Origin: Euglena gracilis
Taxonomy: Eukaryota; Euglenida; Euglenophyceae; Euglenales
Assembly (NCBI GenBank): GCA_039621445.1
Contig: CP154956.1
Location: forward strand, 68,084,452 to 68,148,451
Direction: 5' to 3'
DNA length: 64,000 nt
Part shown: in pieces, positions 1 through 9,559 of the stretch
Layout of the letters: the number at the start of each line of letters is the position of its first letter
Numbering within the stretch: position 1 is the first letter of the stretch
The notes under the pieces: model-generated
Told to the model about the DNA's origin: nothing
The model's database searches: none
Seen by the model: only the letters and a program-made list of their open reading frames with translations
Program-made: the position numbers and the translations under genes

Positions 1-301
1 CTACAGGGGTGTATGGGGTTGCAGATTCCTGAACAAACATCCGCGGAGACTTGACTCGGTTTTCCTCGTGTTGTTTAACATGGAATCATGACAAGCAAAG
101 AAATGGTCTAGAAACCCTTGTGAGGTTCAGAAGGTCACAAAGATGGCTTGCGAAATAGGAGGATCCCGCTTGCAATCGGCTGCAGGGCTTCAGCAGGAGG
201 GGAAGCCCTGTTTAAAGTGCAGAGGCTCGGTAGCAGGGCCACCAGAAAACCGCCCACAACCAAGAACGTGATCCGCAGTGTTCGGTCAGGAGGGAGGCTT
301 C

Positions 302-769
302 TTAATAACCGTAGTACGCAGGGCTGGTAACTCCAACCTGAAAGCAAAAGTTTCAATCCATCTGTTTTTTCCTGCACACTCGTACCTGAGAACCGTAATA
401 TCGTCCATCAATGACTCCATCAGCAGCATCCAGAGCGAACGCCGCACCCTGGGTTGGGGCAGCAACGGCCGATGGGGCGTAACCGTAGCTGGTGACTGGG
501 GCTGCGTAGCTGGTCACTGGGGCCGGGGCGTAGCTCGGGGCGTAGGTCACTGGAGCTGCGGCGTACGATGTGACTGGGGCTGCGTAGGAGTACGTGGGTG
601 CGGCAGCGTAAACGGGAGCAGGGGGAGCATAAACCGGAGCAGGAGCGGGATACGCAGCTGGCGCAGGACGTGGGTAGCCACGCACAGCGGGGTTGGGGAT
701 CTGACCGACCCTCGGACCGTAAGCACCATAAGGTGTAGCGTATTGAGGCTTGGCTCCCTTGGCACCCAT
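302..769 (-). CDS. Small Pro/Ala/Tyr-rich protein, complete two-exon gene
   Basis: Two coding exons read on the minus strand, 769-386 and 337-302. They are separated by a 48-base intron (donor GTACGA, acceptor CTTTCAG) and join in phase 0 to a 139-residue protein ending YYGY before TAA. I start at the ATG at 769 because a splice acceptor (TTCACAG) lies just upstream at about 787, which suggests an intron in the 5' UTR. The N-terminus MGAKGAKPQYATPYG has Gly at position 2, so N-myristoylation is possible. Residues 30-105 are low complexity, built from imperfect PVTSYAAP-like repeats. An acidic patch (LDAADGVIDG) follows, then the tail. There is no cysteine and no membrane segment. I do not recognise the family. 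A structural or membrane-cortex protein is only a guess from composition. Confidence 0.7.
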
Positions 770-1160
770 TTTATGTGATCGACTGTCTGTGAAGGAAAAA
801 AACAAGCATTAAAAAAAGCAACAGAAAACAGAATCTTGGTCGCGACAGATGGAGTACATATTACTTCTCAGCCCTGAATCACCACGCACCCGTGTTTGAC
901 GTGGATCACAATGGGACGCTCTTGCTGCCCACAAAAGTCATCCTCCTTGAATAATCATTGCCATTTATCAATCCCTCTGCATCTCGGCAAGGAATTTTTT
1001 TTGTTCACTCCCTGAAAAATACGTGTCAAAACCCCAACCCCAGAGCACAAAAAAAAGTAAAAAAAGGGTTTTATTGAAAACGTCCGGTTTTAAACAGCTT
1101 GACATCCTTGCTCAGCTGTTCGAAAAACACGTGCCTCCAGCGGGGTGACCATTCGGCATG
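770..1160. other. Non-coding stretch upstream of the minus-strand gene
   Basis: It contains the 5' UTR splice acceptor of the neighbouring minus-strand gene near 787 and A-rich runs. I see no other gene. Its promoter presumably lies here or further right, but no TATA-like motif is convincing. Confidence 0.4.
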
Positions 1161-2080
1161 ACCATGGGGAGGGGGCTCGACCCAAACCAACCCACCCTCC
1201 CCTCCCCTCCCCCTCCCGTCACCAAACTTAAAAAGAAATACCTAAAAAACCAAAAAACCTCTTGGTCCAAGTGGAAGCCCCGGAGTCAATTAGGTTGGGT
1301 GGTTTGGGGGATTTTTGGTATTTTTTTTGGAAGGTTCCAAGCATTCGTTGCCCAAGAGTTTTTCACTTGATTTTGCATTACAGCGGCAACCTCAAATCTC
1401 AAATCTCCCAATCCAGTAACCTTGAAAACAGCCATAAGTGTAGGAACAATTTTTTCCCGGGGGGGGGGGCGAGCTGTGTGTTTTCCAATGATATCGGAAC
1501 ATTCTATGTCGGGCAAAGCATGTCACTCAGCACAAATCATTTTCCCAGGGCGAAAGTGGACACACAAGTTGTTTCGTTTGATGAACTCATCTCGGATGGC
1601 ATCAAGTTTGTGACCGAAGGTGAGTTTTGGGGGGGTGGTGCGGGTCACGGGGGGGGGGGGGTCTCGGGGGGGCACGGGGGAAGTAAACCCCCAAAAAATA
1701 AGACCCAGGTCTTATTTTTTGGGTCCGTTGCTGGAAACCTCCGGGGGGGGTCTTATTTTTGGATTTTTTCTTGACCGACCCGGGTCCGTCATTTTCCAGG
1801 CTCCCAGGAGCATTAAAAATTTTCCTTCGGCGCTTCGCGCCATGTGTGAATTGGTGTAAGTTGACATTTTGCATTTTTTTTGCACTTCCAAAATCTGACA
1901 AGTTTTGAAATTTCATTATTTTTGTGTTTGCAATTGGGGGGTTTGGCAGTTTTTCAGGGAGAATTTTCACCGTCTTCGGCGCTTCGCGCCTTCAAAGGGG
2001 GTCTTATTTTTGGATTTTTGCTCGATCGGCCCAAGGGGGGGTCTGACTTTTGGGGGGGTTTATGTCACTTTGGAGGTGGT
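1160..2080. repeat. G-run repeat elements with short hairpins
   Basis: Several palindromic elements are packed together. At 1690-1725 AAAAAATAAGACC folds back on GGTCTTATTTTTT. The stretch around 1680-1790 (AAATAAGACC, GGTCCGTTGCTGGAAACCTC, GACCGACC) recurs in reverse complement at about 52255-52370. Two GGCGC-TTC-GCGCC hairpins sit at 1829-1841 and 1978-1990. Open frames crossing this stretch have homopolymer-driven composition and are not genes. Confidence 0.6.
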
Positions 2081-2089
2081 CGGGAGTAG

Positions 2090-2485
2090 GGGTGTAAAAG
2101 TAAACCCCCCCAAATACAAAAACCCCCCCAAATATGAAATCCCCCCTGAGGACCTTGAAATCCCGCCCGAATATAAAAAAAAAAAACTCCCCCTCCGGCG
2201 CTTCGAAGAAAAAAACTTCGACAAAATCTCTCCTGAAATTGTGATTTTTGGTGGATTTGGGAGCAATTTTTACCAAAAACGTGTGAAAATTGCTCCTTCG
2301 CCCGAAAGTAAAAATTTTGGACCCCCAAGGGTGGGCGTATTTGTGATTTTGGACCGAAAAGTGACTACTGGATCCCGCTTGATTTTTCCGACCGAATATA
2401 AAACCCCCCCAAATATAAAACCCCCCGTGGGGTCTTGAAATTTCCGCCCAAATATAAAACCAGGGGGTTTTGTATTTGGGGGGGT
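2090..2485. repeat. Dispersed repeat with GTCTTGAAATCCCGCC core, two copies
   Basis: Two related copies (about 2103-2180 and 2398-2480) share the order: C-run, AAATATAAAA, C-run, a GGTCTTGAAAT(C/T)(C/T)CGCCC core, then AATATAAAA. The same order recurs at about 43049-43110, 45267-45345 and 60955-60992, so this is a dispersed family. No coding content is seen. Confidence 0.6.
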
Positions 2486-2535
2486 ACTTTTTTCTCGGGG
2501 GGGGGGGCGAGATCCCTGACAAGCCTAACAAAACC

Positions 2536-2567
2536 GTTGTTGTTGTTGTTGTTGTTGTTGTTGTTGG
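2536..2567 (+). repeat. (GTT)n microsatellite
   Basis: About ten uninterrupted GTT units. A second GTT tract lies at 22126-22165. Confidence 0.95.
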
Positions 2568-2688
2568 TTTGCCGCCTGAAGGGCGGCAAAACAGTAGCGC
2601 TTCTTTTTCAAACATTAAGCCCGTGTTCCCCCCCTCCGGATTTGGACAAAGCCCGTGGACCCCCTACGCAGGCTTTAGCGGGAGGGGG

Positions 2689-2758
2689 GTACACGGGCTT
2701 TGTCCTGAGCCCTGTGCAGGGGTACACGGGCTTTGTCCTGAGCCCTGTGTACCCCCCT
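2689..2758 (+). repeat. 32-bp tandem duplication
   Basis: GTACACGGGCTTTGTCCTGA starts at 2690 and again at 2722, each followed by GCCCTGTG. The pair is bounded by G and C runs, so the whole is also partly palindromic. Confidence 0.85.
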
Positions 2759-2852
2759 GAAAGTGAAAACTGCAATGCACAGCGATTAGGAATGAATGCA
2801 GTCAGTTGCCTAAAATATCCCAGGGCCAGGCAGAGCATACAGCCAGGAATGT

Positions 2853-3463
2853 TTATGGGGGGAAAAGGTTCTTGATGGCTCCCCGGAACGTGGCATGGTT
2901 CTGTTGGTCGCTCACTCTGACCGCTGCTGCTGGCCCTGGATTTGTTACTCCGCCTATGAAAAATGCACCCTCGGAATTTGTCGGGTCAGGCGCGATTTTT
3001 AGTTGGCGTGCATGCGCAGCCAATGGGCACAGCAGGGGGTTTGCGTGGGCCACTAAATACTGCTCGTGCTTTTCCTTGGAGGACCTTCCTTGGAGGTTTT
3101 TCATTTTTCCAAACACAACTTTCAACATTTTCTCCCCATCCTCCAATTCGGCAGGGTGAAAATTTCCCACGCGCAGCAGTTTGAGCAACTCTTGGCGTTG
3201 GCCGAGGCTGCACAACAACACCATGATGTTGTACCTTTGAACCTCGAACCAGGAATCCCAGCGCGTTTTGGCGTGCACTTCCAGCAGGTCAGCATCGGTC
3301 TGAACGTTCACCTCCGGGGCTTGGTCTTTTGTCTGTTTGTGCCAGCGTTGCCATAAAAACGAACAGAATTTTGGAAATTGCCTCTTTGCCTTTGGAACGA
3401 TCTGTCGATCTAGCCTGCCATGCTTTTGGAGCACCGCGAGCGCATTCATGTTAGTGGTCAGAG
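2853..3463 (-). pseudogene. Tyrosine-recombinase-like (Crypton-like) relic
   Basis: The minus strand keeps an open frame of about 200 residues. Its middle part looks like the catalytic half of a tyrosine recombinase. It has a hydrophobic helix with VLLCSLGQRQELLKLLRVGNF, where the Arg after LGQ sits like the first catalytic Arg of the G-x-R-x-x-E-L motif. This is followed by a Lys-rich hairpin segment (VVFGKMKNLQG) and by NPLLCPLAAHARQL, matching the 'CP..AL' step of that fold. NHATFRGAIKNLF near the end may correspond to the H-x-x-R box. No catalytic Tyr is evident before the stop. The 5' end is broken by a 354-bp insertion at 3464. I infer a decayed mobile-element gene. Family assignment rests on motif pattern alone. 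Confidence 0.5.
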
Positions 3464-3817
3464 CAGGGGGGGGGGATGCAACTTGGCCCTTCAAATTATG
3501 CAAGTCAAAAAAAATATGCAAAAAAAACGCAAAAAAATGCAAAAAAATGCAAAAAAATGCAACTTGCATCAAACCCCTGAGAAAAAGCAGGAATATAACA
3601 GAGCTTTGCTGCCTAAAAATCAAAAAAATTCCAGGCCAAAATGTTTTATGCAGAAAAAAAAATTGCAGAAAAATCCAAACATATGGCAACCAACTACAAA
3701 GAATTTTTCCAAGGCAAAATATTTTATGCAAAAAAAATGCAAAAAAATGCAAATTTCGGGAAAACCTGATTATGCAAAAAAAATGCAAATTATGCAAGTT
3801 GCATATTTCCCCCCCCT
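3464..3817. mobile_element. Non-autonomous hAT-like MITE in the recombinase relic
   Basis: The ends are inverted: CAGGGGGGGGGGATGCAACT on the left, and AGTTGCATATTTCCCCCCCC followed by T or TG on the right. The 8 bases GGTCAGAG occur at 3456-3463 and again at 3818-3825, a target-site duplication (7 or 8 bp, depending on whether the final G belongs to the element). The interior is repeats of GCAAAAAAAT. A CAGGG terminus with an 8-bp duplication is typical of hAT elements. Confidence 0.75.
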
Positions 3818-4074
3818 GGTCAGAGTCCAGGGTGCCCATTCATACATAGGCACTATGGCTTTGGTCAAAGTCTGTGTTTCTCAACCTCGACGACGGACGG
3901 CAGACTGACGACAGATTTTTGGACAAAGCTAAGCTGAATTAGGATCCGCTGCACAGATTTGGGACAGCCGGAAACCTCGCAATAAGAATATGTGGCCGCC
4001 GGGCAGCTTTTGGCCGCCGTCTATGGTCTTCCGAACTAGAATCCTCTCGAAATAGTGGTACATTACCGTTAAAC

Positions 4075-4290
4075 ATGGGAACATATGTGAAAGATGACAC
4101 AAGATTTCATCGTCTCCTTCCTTTTGCAAACCCATTTTTGCCTGCTGCACTTTGCAACGTTGATGAGAATGCTCTGGGCGCTGCACACACGATCCAAGAG
4201 TTCTTTTGTAGGCTCCAAAAAGTTGATGAGCACAGATGTTACATAACATATGGTGATACTTTTGGGGAACCACCCTATGGGCCACTTGGG
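4075..4290 (+). CDS. Unrecognised short coding-like segment
   Basis: The plus-strand frame from ATG 4075 has ordinary protein composition (MGTYVKDDTRFHRLLPF..., later HTIQEFFCRLQKVDEHR and YITYGDTFGEPPYG) before it runs into C-rich repeat at about 4300. It has no recognisable family and no flanking evidence of expression. It could be a gene fragment left by repeat insertion, or chance. A minus-strand frame over the same bases is also open, which lowers confidence. Confidence 0.2.
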
Positions 4291-4299
4291 ACAGAAAAA

Positions 4300-4890
4300 A
4301 AACACCCTCACCCCCCCCCCTCGAACTGCCCCCCTCAGAGTGGTCAAAATTTTTGGCAAATTTGTCCCCCCCCCCTCAAAGTGGTCATTTCCTCTTGGCA
4401 CCTAATGAGCCTAAGCCCAAAATAGACCCCCCCCCAAAGTGTCCCCTCCCTGCCGTTTTGGCAAATTTGTTCCCCTCCCCTCAAAGTGGTCATTTTCTCT
4501 TGGCGCCGAAGGCGCGCAAGCCCAAAAATTGACTCCCCCCAAGTGTCCCCTCCCTCACAATGGCCGTTTTGGCAAATTTGTTCCCCCCCCCCTCAAAGTG
4601 GCCATTTTCTCTTGGCGCTGAAGGCGCGCAAGCCCAAAAATTGACCCCCCCCAAAGTGTCCCCTCCCTCACAATGGTCATTTTTACAAATTTGTTTCCCC
4701 CCTTAAAGTGGCCATTTTCTCTTGGCGCCGAAGGCGCGCAAGCCCAGAAATTGACCCCCCCCCCAAGTGTCCCCTCCCTCACAATGGCCGTTTTGGCAAA
4801 TTTGTTCCCCCCCCCCTCAAAGGGGCCATTTTCTCTTGGCGCCAAAGGCGCCAAAGCCCAAAAATTGACCCCCCACCCCAAAGTGCCCCC
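4300..4890 (+). repeat. Tandem array, about 116-bp period, five units
   Basis: The unit runs TCAAAGTGGYCATTTTCTCT, TGGCGCCGAAGGCGCGCAAG, CCCAAAAATTGACCCCCC, then AAGTGTCCCCTCCCTCACAA. The CTCTTGGCG step recurs at about 4497, 4612, 4728 and 4833. The internal hairpin differs between units: GCGCC-GAA-GGCGC at 4503, GCGCT-GAA-GGCGC near 4617 and GGCGCC-AAA-GGCGCC at 4838-4852. Confidence 0.85.
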
Positions 4891-4934
4891 TCCTTTATTT
4901 CTGCATCATTGGCATGTTTCAGGGTCCAAATATT

Positions 4935-5065
4935 GTGAAGACAGTTTTCTTGGTCGGAGTCCGTGTTTAGAAACACAGACTTCGGTCAAAGTCTGTGTTT
5001 CTAAACACGGACTTCGGCACGTCAAAGTCTGTGTTTAGAAACACAGACTTTGACCAAAGCCATGT
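4935..5065. repeat. Cluster of inverted AAGTCTGTGTTT repeats
   Basis: Four alternating copies of the motif (GTCTGTGTTT/GAAACACAGAC with CTTCGGTCAAAG spacers) make nested hairpins. A single related copy is at 3858-3885. Confidence 0.8.
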
Positions 5066-5384
5066 TGCTATAAACACAACCTTCAGAAAGAGTGGAATGC
5101 GAATCCAGCACCAGGAACCCTTCTATTCTTGGTTCATTTTTTTGTTCACTGTTTGCGTGAGAACCCCAAACTATTTGTCCATGTGTATGGATCCATGCAT
5201 ATAACCAAAAGAATTTATTTATGTACTTATTTATTTATTTTAGAATTTTACATTTCCGCCTGAACAGAACATTCTAAGCAACACCGCAGGTGACCAGAGT
5301 ATCCCCCTCCCCACAGTAGCAAATCCTCTCCAAGCTTCAAACCCTGCCCATCGCTGTACCTCACCATACTACTGATCTGCCCCC

Positions 5385-5780
5385 AGCGGTGTCGGAACAA
5401 TTTTTTCCCGGGGGGGGGGGGGGGGAGGAACCGACAAAATTTGGAGCACATCCTTTTTTTCCCCGGCGCAAAGCTCCGAGGAAAATTTTTTTCATGGCAC
5501 AACCAAAATGCACTTTTTTCTGTCCCCCTGGCCCCGAAGGGGCCAAGACGCTAACACCTTTTTTTGAAGTCCAATGCTCCAAAAACTTGAGCTAGAAAGC
5601 GAAATCATGGGTAGAACCCCTTTGAAAACCTCCCAACTCAACCCAACTGTCGACTTCGCAACCTGGGGGGGGGGGGGTGAAGAAGCCATTTTTTTCACTT
5701 TGCGCAAAATCATTTTTTTCGTTGACCCGAAGAGTTTCCCCCAAACTCGGCTGGTCAAGAAAATGGAGGGAGGGGGACAT
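5385..5780. repeat. G-run repeat with GGCCCC-GAA-GGGGCC hairpin
   Basis: G runs at 5410-5426 and 5665-5678 are flanked by degenerate palindromes. The hairpin at 5530-5544 has a 6-bp stem and is followed by AAGACGCTAAC, the same kind of flank as the hairpins at 6067 and 6143. Confidence 0.6.
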
Positions 5781-5888
5781 ATGGGGATATCAGTTTGTAT
5801 TCAAAGAGCCAAGGTGAAAGTGGTTTGTGGGGTCCCAAAAATCAAAAAGCACCAAAGGAGGGGGAAAAAAGTCGGTTTGTGGCCAAAA

Positions 5889-6025
5889 GCCAAACCGGAC
5901 GCCGGGTTTTGGACAGAACCGGCGTTACTGACGCCGGATTTTAGGACAGAACCGGCGTCCGGAAAACCCATGGGGGGGGACGCCGGTTCTGTCCTGAACC
6001 CGGCGTCTCAAACGCCGGTTTAAAC
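5889..6025. repeat. Palindromic GACGCCGGTTC element, copy 1
   Basis: Left part: CCGGACGCCGGGTTTTGGAC, AGAACCGGCGTTACTGACGC. Right part: GGACGCCGGTTCTGTCCTGA, ACCCGGCGTCTCAAACGCCG. The arms fold on each other around a short G run. An almost identical element is at 16498-16628, and shorter relatives are at 11850-11930, 15595-15690 and 19180-19310. Confidence 0.85.
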
Positions 6026-6066
6026 ATCAGGAAGTGCCGTGGGGTTTTTTCAAGGATTTTCATTTC

Positions 6067-6083
6067 GGCCGCCAAAGGCGGCC
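6067..6083. repeat. Hairpin GGCCGCC-AAA-GGCGGCC
   Basis: A 7-bp stem with a 3-base loop, followed by AAGACGGTAATGG. It is homologous to the hairpin at 6143-6159. Confidence 0.9.
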
Positions 6084-6142
6084 AAGACGGTAATGGATTT
6101 TGCAATTTCATTCTCCAAAAATGTGCTTTTAACTGGCAAGGT

Positions 6143-6159
6143 GGCTGCCGAAGGCAGCC
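6143..6159. repeat. Hairpin GGCTGCC-GAA-GGCAGCC
   Basis: A 7-bp stem with a 3-base loop, followed by GAGACGGTAATG. Compared with 6067-6083, the C-G pair in the stem has become T-A on both sides while the downstream flank is kept. Confidence 0.9.
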
Positions 6160-6229
6160 GAGACGGTAATGCCCTTTGAACCATTGAACATGGCATTACA
6201 AAGAAAAATATCACATTCATGCTGCAAAA

Positions 6230-6690
6230 AAAAGTTTTCTTTCCAAAATCCTGGGGGGGCGGCCGCCCCCCCCCCCGACCCCCCCTTGTGACACCTATGT
6301 TTGCCCCCCCTATCCTAGTCGAGGGGGCTGCCCAACCTGATTGATCCCTCTCCGTTCTGTGGTTGCTCAATCACCTCCGCAAATGCATTTCCGTATCGCC
6401 TATCTCATTAGCCTGCAGCAGAGAAGGGCAGACACGCACACAGCCGGGGATATGCCTATGGCACCAATTCATAAAATATCCCCCCTCCCATCGTTTTCAG
6501 TCAGGTCGCTTGGAAGCTATAATTTCTGCTGAAGCCCCATTGAACAAATAAAAATTTGTTTCCGTCCACGGCTGCCGTGCGTGCACCCGTGAACCGACCA
6601 CGGTTGCGCAAGGTGTTACCCTTGATCGGAATTTGAATTTTTTGCGTTTTTTACATTTGTGTTTCTGTCTGTCCTCTGCTTTTCCCCACA
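6230..6690. other. No gene seen; start of the direct-repeat-bounded element
   Basis: C and G runs at 6252-6290 make a short palindrome. The left direct repeat of the 6.56-7.56 kb element lies at 6561-6610. Nothing coding is convincing before 6700. Confidence 0.4.
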
Positions 6691-7555
6691 GTCCGATGAA
6701 GCGTTTTGCCAACATGATGGAAGCACAGATGCCCAGGCAGTCTCCCCACCGGTGGTCAAAATTGTGACATAGGCCCCAAGAACCATGCCGCAGTAAAGTG
6801 TTTTTTGGAGTATATAGATGTTTGCAACCGGCATGGCGTTGTTTTTGGCTCTTTGGACGAAGTTTTGGTGGGATGGGCCAGATGGTGCGTTGATGCTCGT
6901 GAACTTTTCAAGACGCAGCAGGAAGCCGATGCCTGGGTCCAGACAAGGCAGGAGAAGGTAGGAAAAGATGGGCGCCTTCGCTCCATGCCAGTGTCCAGTT
7001 TTCGGGCCTATGCAAATGCCGCAAGCAACATTCACAAGGCATTGGCTCCCGTTTATGCCATCATTTCCCAGTTCCCGCAGTTCAATGCGTTGATGAAGCC
7101 ACTCGTCACGCACGAAAGGGCCAAGGGTGGGTTGACAAACACAGTTTTGCAGGCGGACGAGTTGCGTGCTTTTAGTGCTTTTAGTGACACGGATGTGGCT
7201 GCAGCCAAATGTGTTCGTTGTTCCGTTTGTGGCGAGACGTATCATTTTGTGTGTGCTGAGTTGCGTCGCGCACCAAAAAAAGTGTGGATTTGTCAGGGTT
7301 GTCGTTGAGTTATCTGTCCTGTTGTTCCTCTGACCATGCCGAAAGGCATCGCGAGCATGTGCCTCGCACCGAAATTTAGTTTGCCGCGTGTCAGTTCCCT
7401 ATGCCACCTCTTGCATTCCTGCCCCCACCCCTGAAGTTCTCCAGGTTCGCCATTTGTTTCACATCCTCTTCCCTACTGCGTAAATGGTTTTCCTTTTTTT
7501 TATGTCTCCGTCCACTGCTGCCGTTTGTGCACCCGTGAACCGACCACGGGTGCGC
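6561..7555 (+). mobile_element. Putative element bounded by about 50-bp direct repeats
   Basis: TCCGTCCACGGCTGCCGTGC at 6561 and TCCGTCCACTGCTGCCGTTT at 7507 begin imperfect direct repeats of about 50 bases. Both continue GTGCACCCGTGAACCGACCA and then CGG-TGCGCA. A further partial copy follows at 7571-7615. The interval carries one open frame with recombinase-like and zinc-finger features. No terminal inverted repeat is seen, which would suit a Crypton-type element, but mobility is an inference. Confidence 0.45.
6718..7308 (+). CDS. Recombinase N-domain-like protein with PHD-like finger, partial
   Basis: The frame is open from 6718 to the TGA at 7306-7308, with no ATG near its start. The true start is therefore probably in an upstream exon, with possible acceptors at about 6691 or 6771. 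The first part (FLEYIDVCNRHGVVFGSLDE, GWARWCVDAREL) and the segment SSFRAYANAASNIHKAL resemble the helical core-binding domain of tyrosine recombinases. The relic at 9560-10057 has a matching TSFHTYVNAVARAF. The last 35 residues contain Cys-x2-Cys-x4-His-x2-Cys ... Trp-x-Cys-x2-Cys, the second half of a PHD-type zinc finger, a chromatin-reader fold found on some transposon proteins. The catalytic half of a recombinase is absent, so this is truncated or accessory. Confidence 0.45.
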   Translation, partial: WKHRCPGSLPTGGQNCDIGPKNHAAVKCFLEYIDVCNRHGVVFGSLDEVLVGWARWCVDARELFKTQQEADAWVQTRQEKVGKDGRLRSMPVSSFRAYANAASNIHKALAPVYAIISQFPQFNALMKPLVTHERAKGGLTNTVLQADELRAFSAFSDTDVAAAKCVRCSVCGETYHFVCAELRRAPKKVWICQGCR

Positions 7556-7920
7556 ATACGTGAAAACGGGGTCCGTTCACGGGTGCCGTAGTGCGCACCC
7601 GCGAACGCACCCCGCTGCCTCACGCGGGGAAGCCCGTGAACGGTTAACGGTTTTAAGTCATTTTTCGTCATTTTTTGTCATTTTTTGCCAATTTTGGACT
7701 TTTTTGACCAATTTTGACCATTTCAGCCTTTTTGGGGGGGTCATTCTACAGTCATTGTGAAGGGTTATTTGCCTACATATTATTTGAATGACTAAAAAAA
7801 TGCTGAGCAGGTGTCCCACTGGCAAAATTTACCTAATGATGGACGAAAAAAGGCTCAAATATTGTGTGAAATGGTTTCAAGTGACTCAAAATTGCAGCCC
7901 CTCTTGTAGAATTTGAAAGA
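7310..7920. other. No gene seen; direct-repeat remnant and T-rich repeats
   Basis: It holds the right direct repeat (7507-7555), a partial third copy (7571-7615) and TCATTTTTTG tandem repeats at 7660-7700. No coding signal. Confidence 0.4.
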
Positions 7921-7924
7921 TGAT

Positions 7925-8218
7925 TCAAAACGAACATCCGAAATTAAGATTTGGTACCCAACATGAAGCATTTGCACACCAAATTTTGGCATTAGGTGCT
8001 CAAATTAAGCAATTTTCTCCCCGAAATATACATTTGCCACTCATACCAGCCAAAATTGTGCATTTTCCACATGAAAATGGGATTTTACACAAAATTAGGC
8101 ATTTGCCACTCAAAAATTAGGAGTTTACACATGAAATTAGGAATTTCCTCCTCGAAATTAGGAATTTGTCTCTCAAAATTCGGAACTGGCATGCCAAATT
8201 AGGCATTTGCTACCCATG
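7925..8218 (+). repeat. Degenerate AT-rich tandem array
   Basis: About nine diverged units of roughly 30 bases share AAATTAGGCATTTGCCACTC or AAATTAGGAATTTSYCTCTC. Period and sequence drift along the array. Confidence 0.7.
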
Positions 8219-8221
8219 TGA

Positions 8222-8412
8222 GATACCACCCCCCCCTTTATTGTCCCCCCCCCCCTTTATTGTCCCTGGGCCCCGGCCGACAAGGGGGTTTTTTTTGGCC
8301 CGGCCAATGAAATTCCTTTGGTACCCCTTTATTGTCCCCCCCCCCCTTTATTGTCCGGTCGGGCCTCCCGGGGGCAGGTCGGTGGGACAATAAAGGTGGG
8401 GGGGGGGTGGTA
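8222..8412. repeat. CTTTATTGTCCCCCC palindromic element
   Basis: Four CCTTTATTGTCCC copies on the plus strand face GGGACAATAAAGG at 8383-8397, so the element folds back. GGCCCCGGCCG and GGTCGGGCC lie inside. A related structure with CCCTTTATTTG is at 9224-9436. Confidence 0.65.
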
Positions 8413-8934
8413 GACAACCTGACCCGGCTTCCGTCACGCCGTTGGCCAGCCGTCGGCCAGCCGTGTGCTCCCCCTAAAATTTGAAGTGCATCTATTCCAA
8501 TTTTTTCCCATGGTTATGGGAAGGGGGGGCTTTTATTTGGGGGGTTACTTATAGACGTCAAGGTTATTCGTTGGCAACATCCGAAATCGTCTTTTTCTGA
8601 AAGATAATCGGTCATCCAAAAAAAATCAGGGTTCAGGAGTTTTGGCGGAGGAAAGTGTTCCTGGCCTCTTTCATTCTTCTTCAACCCCCCGGGTGGGAGG
8701 GAGATTATAGGTCGTCTTTTGATTGGTCGGTCCCAGTAGGGAAAGTGGCTGGTTAAATTCTGTGAAAGTTTGAACATCCTTGGAGTGTGCAACATCCCAT
8801 TGAGGGGCTTTGAAAATTGAACTTCCTTTCCCAGTAGTACCCCACCCCCAATGACCTGGCGGGGTGCCAGGTGACTGCAATAATTTTTTTTCACTTCCCC
8901 TCTGGCATTGCTTCCAGTGCTGCTAAGGGCCTTG

Positions 8935-9147
8935 CCCTTACAAACGTGTTCAGCCCGCCAAATGCCTGCCCTGAAATTCGTGGTCATGAACACGTTTTCC
9001 ATGAGGGCATTTGTGGCAATGACACGTTTTCCATTAAGGCATCTGTGTTCAGGCACGTTTTCCATTAAGGCATCTGTGGCAATGACACGTTTTCCATTAG
9101 GGCGTCTGTGGTCAGGCACGTTTTCCATTAGGGCATCTGTGACAATC
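8935..9147 (+). repeat. ACGTTTTCCATTAGGGC repeat array, left copy
   Basis: Six units of ACGTTTTCCATTARGGCATC, spaced 24-32 bases by GTGGCAATGAC or GTGTTCAGGC, follow a 50-base segment (8940-8992) that recurs inverted at 10234-10285. About 78 bases of this array (from 8982) are repeated identically and in the same orientation at 10105-10182. The two arrays bracket the minus-strand frame at 9560-10057. Confidence 0.85.
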
Positions 9148-9223
9148 AAAAATCATTGTCATGAAAATTCGGCGACAGGTTGAGAGGCCGGGTGGTCCTC
9201 TGCCCTAGATTAGGTAGGTCTAG

Positions 9224-9436
9224 ACAAGACTACCACCCCCCCCTTTATTTGAGCACACCCACGGGCCAACGGACCCCCCAAATGCTCAAGTAAGGGGGGG
9301 GGGTCAAATGAGGGGGGTCAAAAATTTGGAAGGAAGAGGGCAAAAAATAATTTCGGCGCCTTCGGTGCATGAAAAAAATTTTACCCGGACCCAAATGCTC
9401 AATAAAGGGGGGGGTCAAATAAAGGGGGGGTAGACT
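9224..9436. repeat. Palindromic element with CTTTATTT and AAATAAAG ends
   Basis: The left end GACTACCACCCCCCCCTTTA faces the right end AATAAAGGGGGGGTAGAC. The interior contains a degenerate GGCGCC-TTC-GGTGC hairpin at about 9355. Confidence 0.7.
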
Positions 9437-9460
9437 GGACTAAGTAGGACCAGGGGAGTT

Positions 9461-9545
9461 CTCTACAACGCAAGAAGCGGCCAGAGGTTGCCTTTGAGTA
9501 AGTACTCTACAACGCAAGAAACGGCCAGAGGTTGCCTTTGAGCAA
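9461..9545 (+). repeat. 44-bp tandem duplication
   Basis: CTCTACAACGCAAGAAGCGG starts at 9461. CTCTACAACGCAAGAAACGG starts at 9505. Each is followed by CCAGAGGTTGCCTTTGAG. Confidence 0.95.
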
Positions 9546-9559
9546 TACGACAGGGAGTG

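Noticed and set aside
2004-2615. 203-codon minus-strand frame
   Set aside because: It is a translation of palindromic C-run repeats and the (GTT)n tract.
8935-9147. CRISPR-like short repeats with spacers
   Set aside because: The intervals are themselves two alternating repeated words (GTGGCAATGAC, GTGTTCAGGC), not unique spacers, and no cas-like genes are near.
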